This document shows, one piece after another, positions 63,301 to 64,000 of a stretch of DNA of 64,000 nucleotides. How positions within the stretch are numbered: position 1 is the stretch's first letter; every line of letters starts with the position of its first letter. A model generated the notes under the pieces. That model was given only the letters and a program-made list of their open reading frames with translations. It did not search any database and was not told the origin of the DNA. A program made the position numbers and the translations under genes. This DNA is from Himantopus leucocephalus. Lineage: Eukaryota; Chordata; Aves; Charadriiformes; Recurvirostridae. Where the stretch lies: positions 98,586,094 to 98,650,093 of the forward strand of contig RSEF01000002.1 of the NCBI GenBank assembly GCA_003993805.1. Reading direction: 5' to 3'.

Positions 63301-64000
63301 AGATGACTAAAATGCTATCGGCAAAAATTCAACCTGGTCAAAACTCAAAGCAAACAGCAAGCTAGCTTATAGGACAAATGAAAGCAGCTATAAAAATGTG
63401 ACACCACCTTAAACAATGAATAAGTTATGAGAAGAAAGAAATGAGAACAAAGATTAATAATTAGATCAATTTTATTAGTAGAAAATTAATTGGGAAAGAA
63501 AGGGCACAAACACATTTATAAAATTATCTTTTTTTCCTAAGATGTTTATAAACTTGATTTGTAAAAATCAACCTACTGAATGCTGATCTGGACCTTGATG
63601 AGTGACAGTTTGTGAGCTATCCTTGGATGATTCACAGGTAATTGAATACACTTCTTCCATGCTTTTGGCCCCACTGCAGAAGGAACATCTTTTCTTAATA
63701 TCCTACACTGGTATTCATAGCCCTCAGTACATCTCTAGGCATATATTTGCCAAGAACATTTGATGCATTATTAACAGTGCCACTCAACTCATGAACTAAT
63801 TTACTGTTGTTGTTGGTTTTGGTAGGTTCTCCTCTCTGTATGATTTTCTTTCAGGGACGCACTATCTTTTTTCAGTTGTTCATAATATCTTGGCAGTACA
63901 GTTTTTTTAAATTTGTAAAAATAGTACAACCTGTGTTACATGTACATGGTCTTTCCATTTATCTAGGAATGCAAGGTATTTTTGTTAAGATGCTGTTGGC
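60334..64000. other. AT-rich non-coding DNA, no gene seen
   Basis: No supported gene. The 127-codon minus frame at 61499-61882 and the 104-codon plus frame at 62667-62981 show no recognisable domains. A (CAAA)n run lies at 62141-62168. Nothing else stands out. Confidence 0.5.
62141..62168. repeat. (CAAA)n simple repeat
   Basis: About 28 bases of CAAA/CAAACAA units ending in seven A. Confidence 0.85.

Noticed and set aside
1..64000. tRNA, snRNA, rRNA, CRISPR or telomeric repeat
   Set aside because: I looked for tRNA B-box-like strings, U1/U6-type strings, spaced direct repeats and TTAGGG arrays by eye and found none.

Overview
The window reads as ordinary nuclear DNA from a bird. Two recognised repeat families support this. 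One is a CR1 LINE with the terminal (ATTCTATG)n tail at 26288-26303. The other, at 41506-42046, is a high-copy LTR-type repeat that I know from many neoavian genomes, so a non-galliform, non-waterfowl bird is likely (inference). The sequence is AT-rich, with short GC-richer patches. No protein-coding gene, tRNA, rRNA, snRNA or CRISPR array could be supported. Open frames are short, overlap on both strands, and resemble no family I recognise. The window is therefore probably intergenic (gene-desert-like) or inside a very large intron.

Layout: 1-2.6 kb contains two false-looking tandem duplications, each split by a single N, and a minus-strand open frame that one of them interrupts. A fold-back structure lies at 4.33-4.46 kb and a PBX/MEIS-type site beside a MEF2-type site at 9.02 kb. 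A third N-split duplication is at 13.5-13.75 kb. Three evenly spaced TAAT cores lie at 15.1 kb, inside a stretch that looks like conserved non-coding DNA. A small CpG-rich, G-tract-rich patch covers 19.37-19.78 kb. A CR1 copy is broken by a 100-N gap at 26.2 kb. A perfect 23-bp inverted repeat carrying two CACGTG E-boxes is at 34.33 kb. A degraded antisense CR1-like fragment, the LTR-type repeat, a (CCCTT)n run and a second 100-N gap follow one another at 41.33-42.18 kb. A candidate regulatory block with FOX, DR1 and SOX-type motifs lies at 43.33-43.90 kb. Two weak exon candidates are at 53.7 and 60.2 kb. The rest is AT-rich single-copy-looking DNA with simple repeats.

No set of genes working together can be described because none is visible. 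The most informative results are the assembly artefacts (three of five single-N joins are flanked by near-identical copies), the repeat content, and several candidate cis-regulatory sites. The motif calls come from one sequence only; cross-species alignment would decide them. I found no convincing new biological system.
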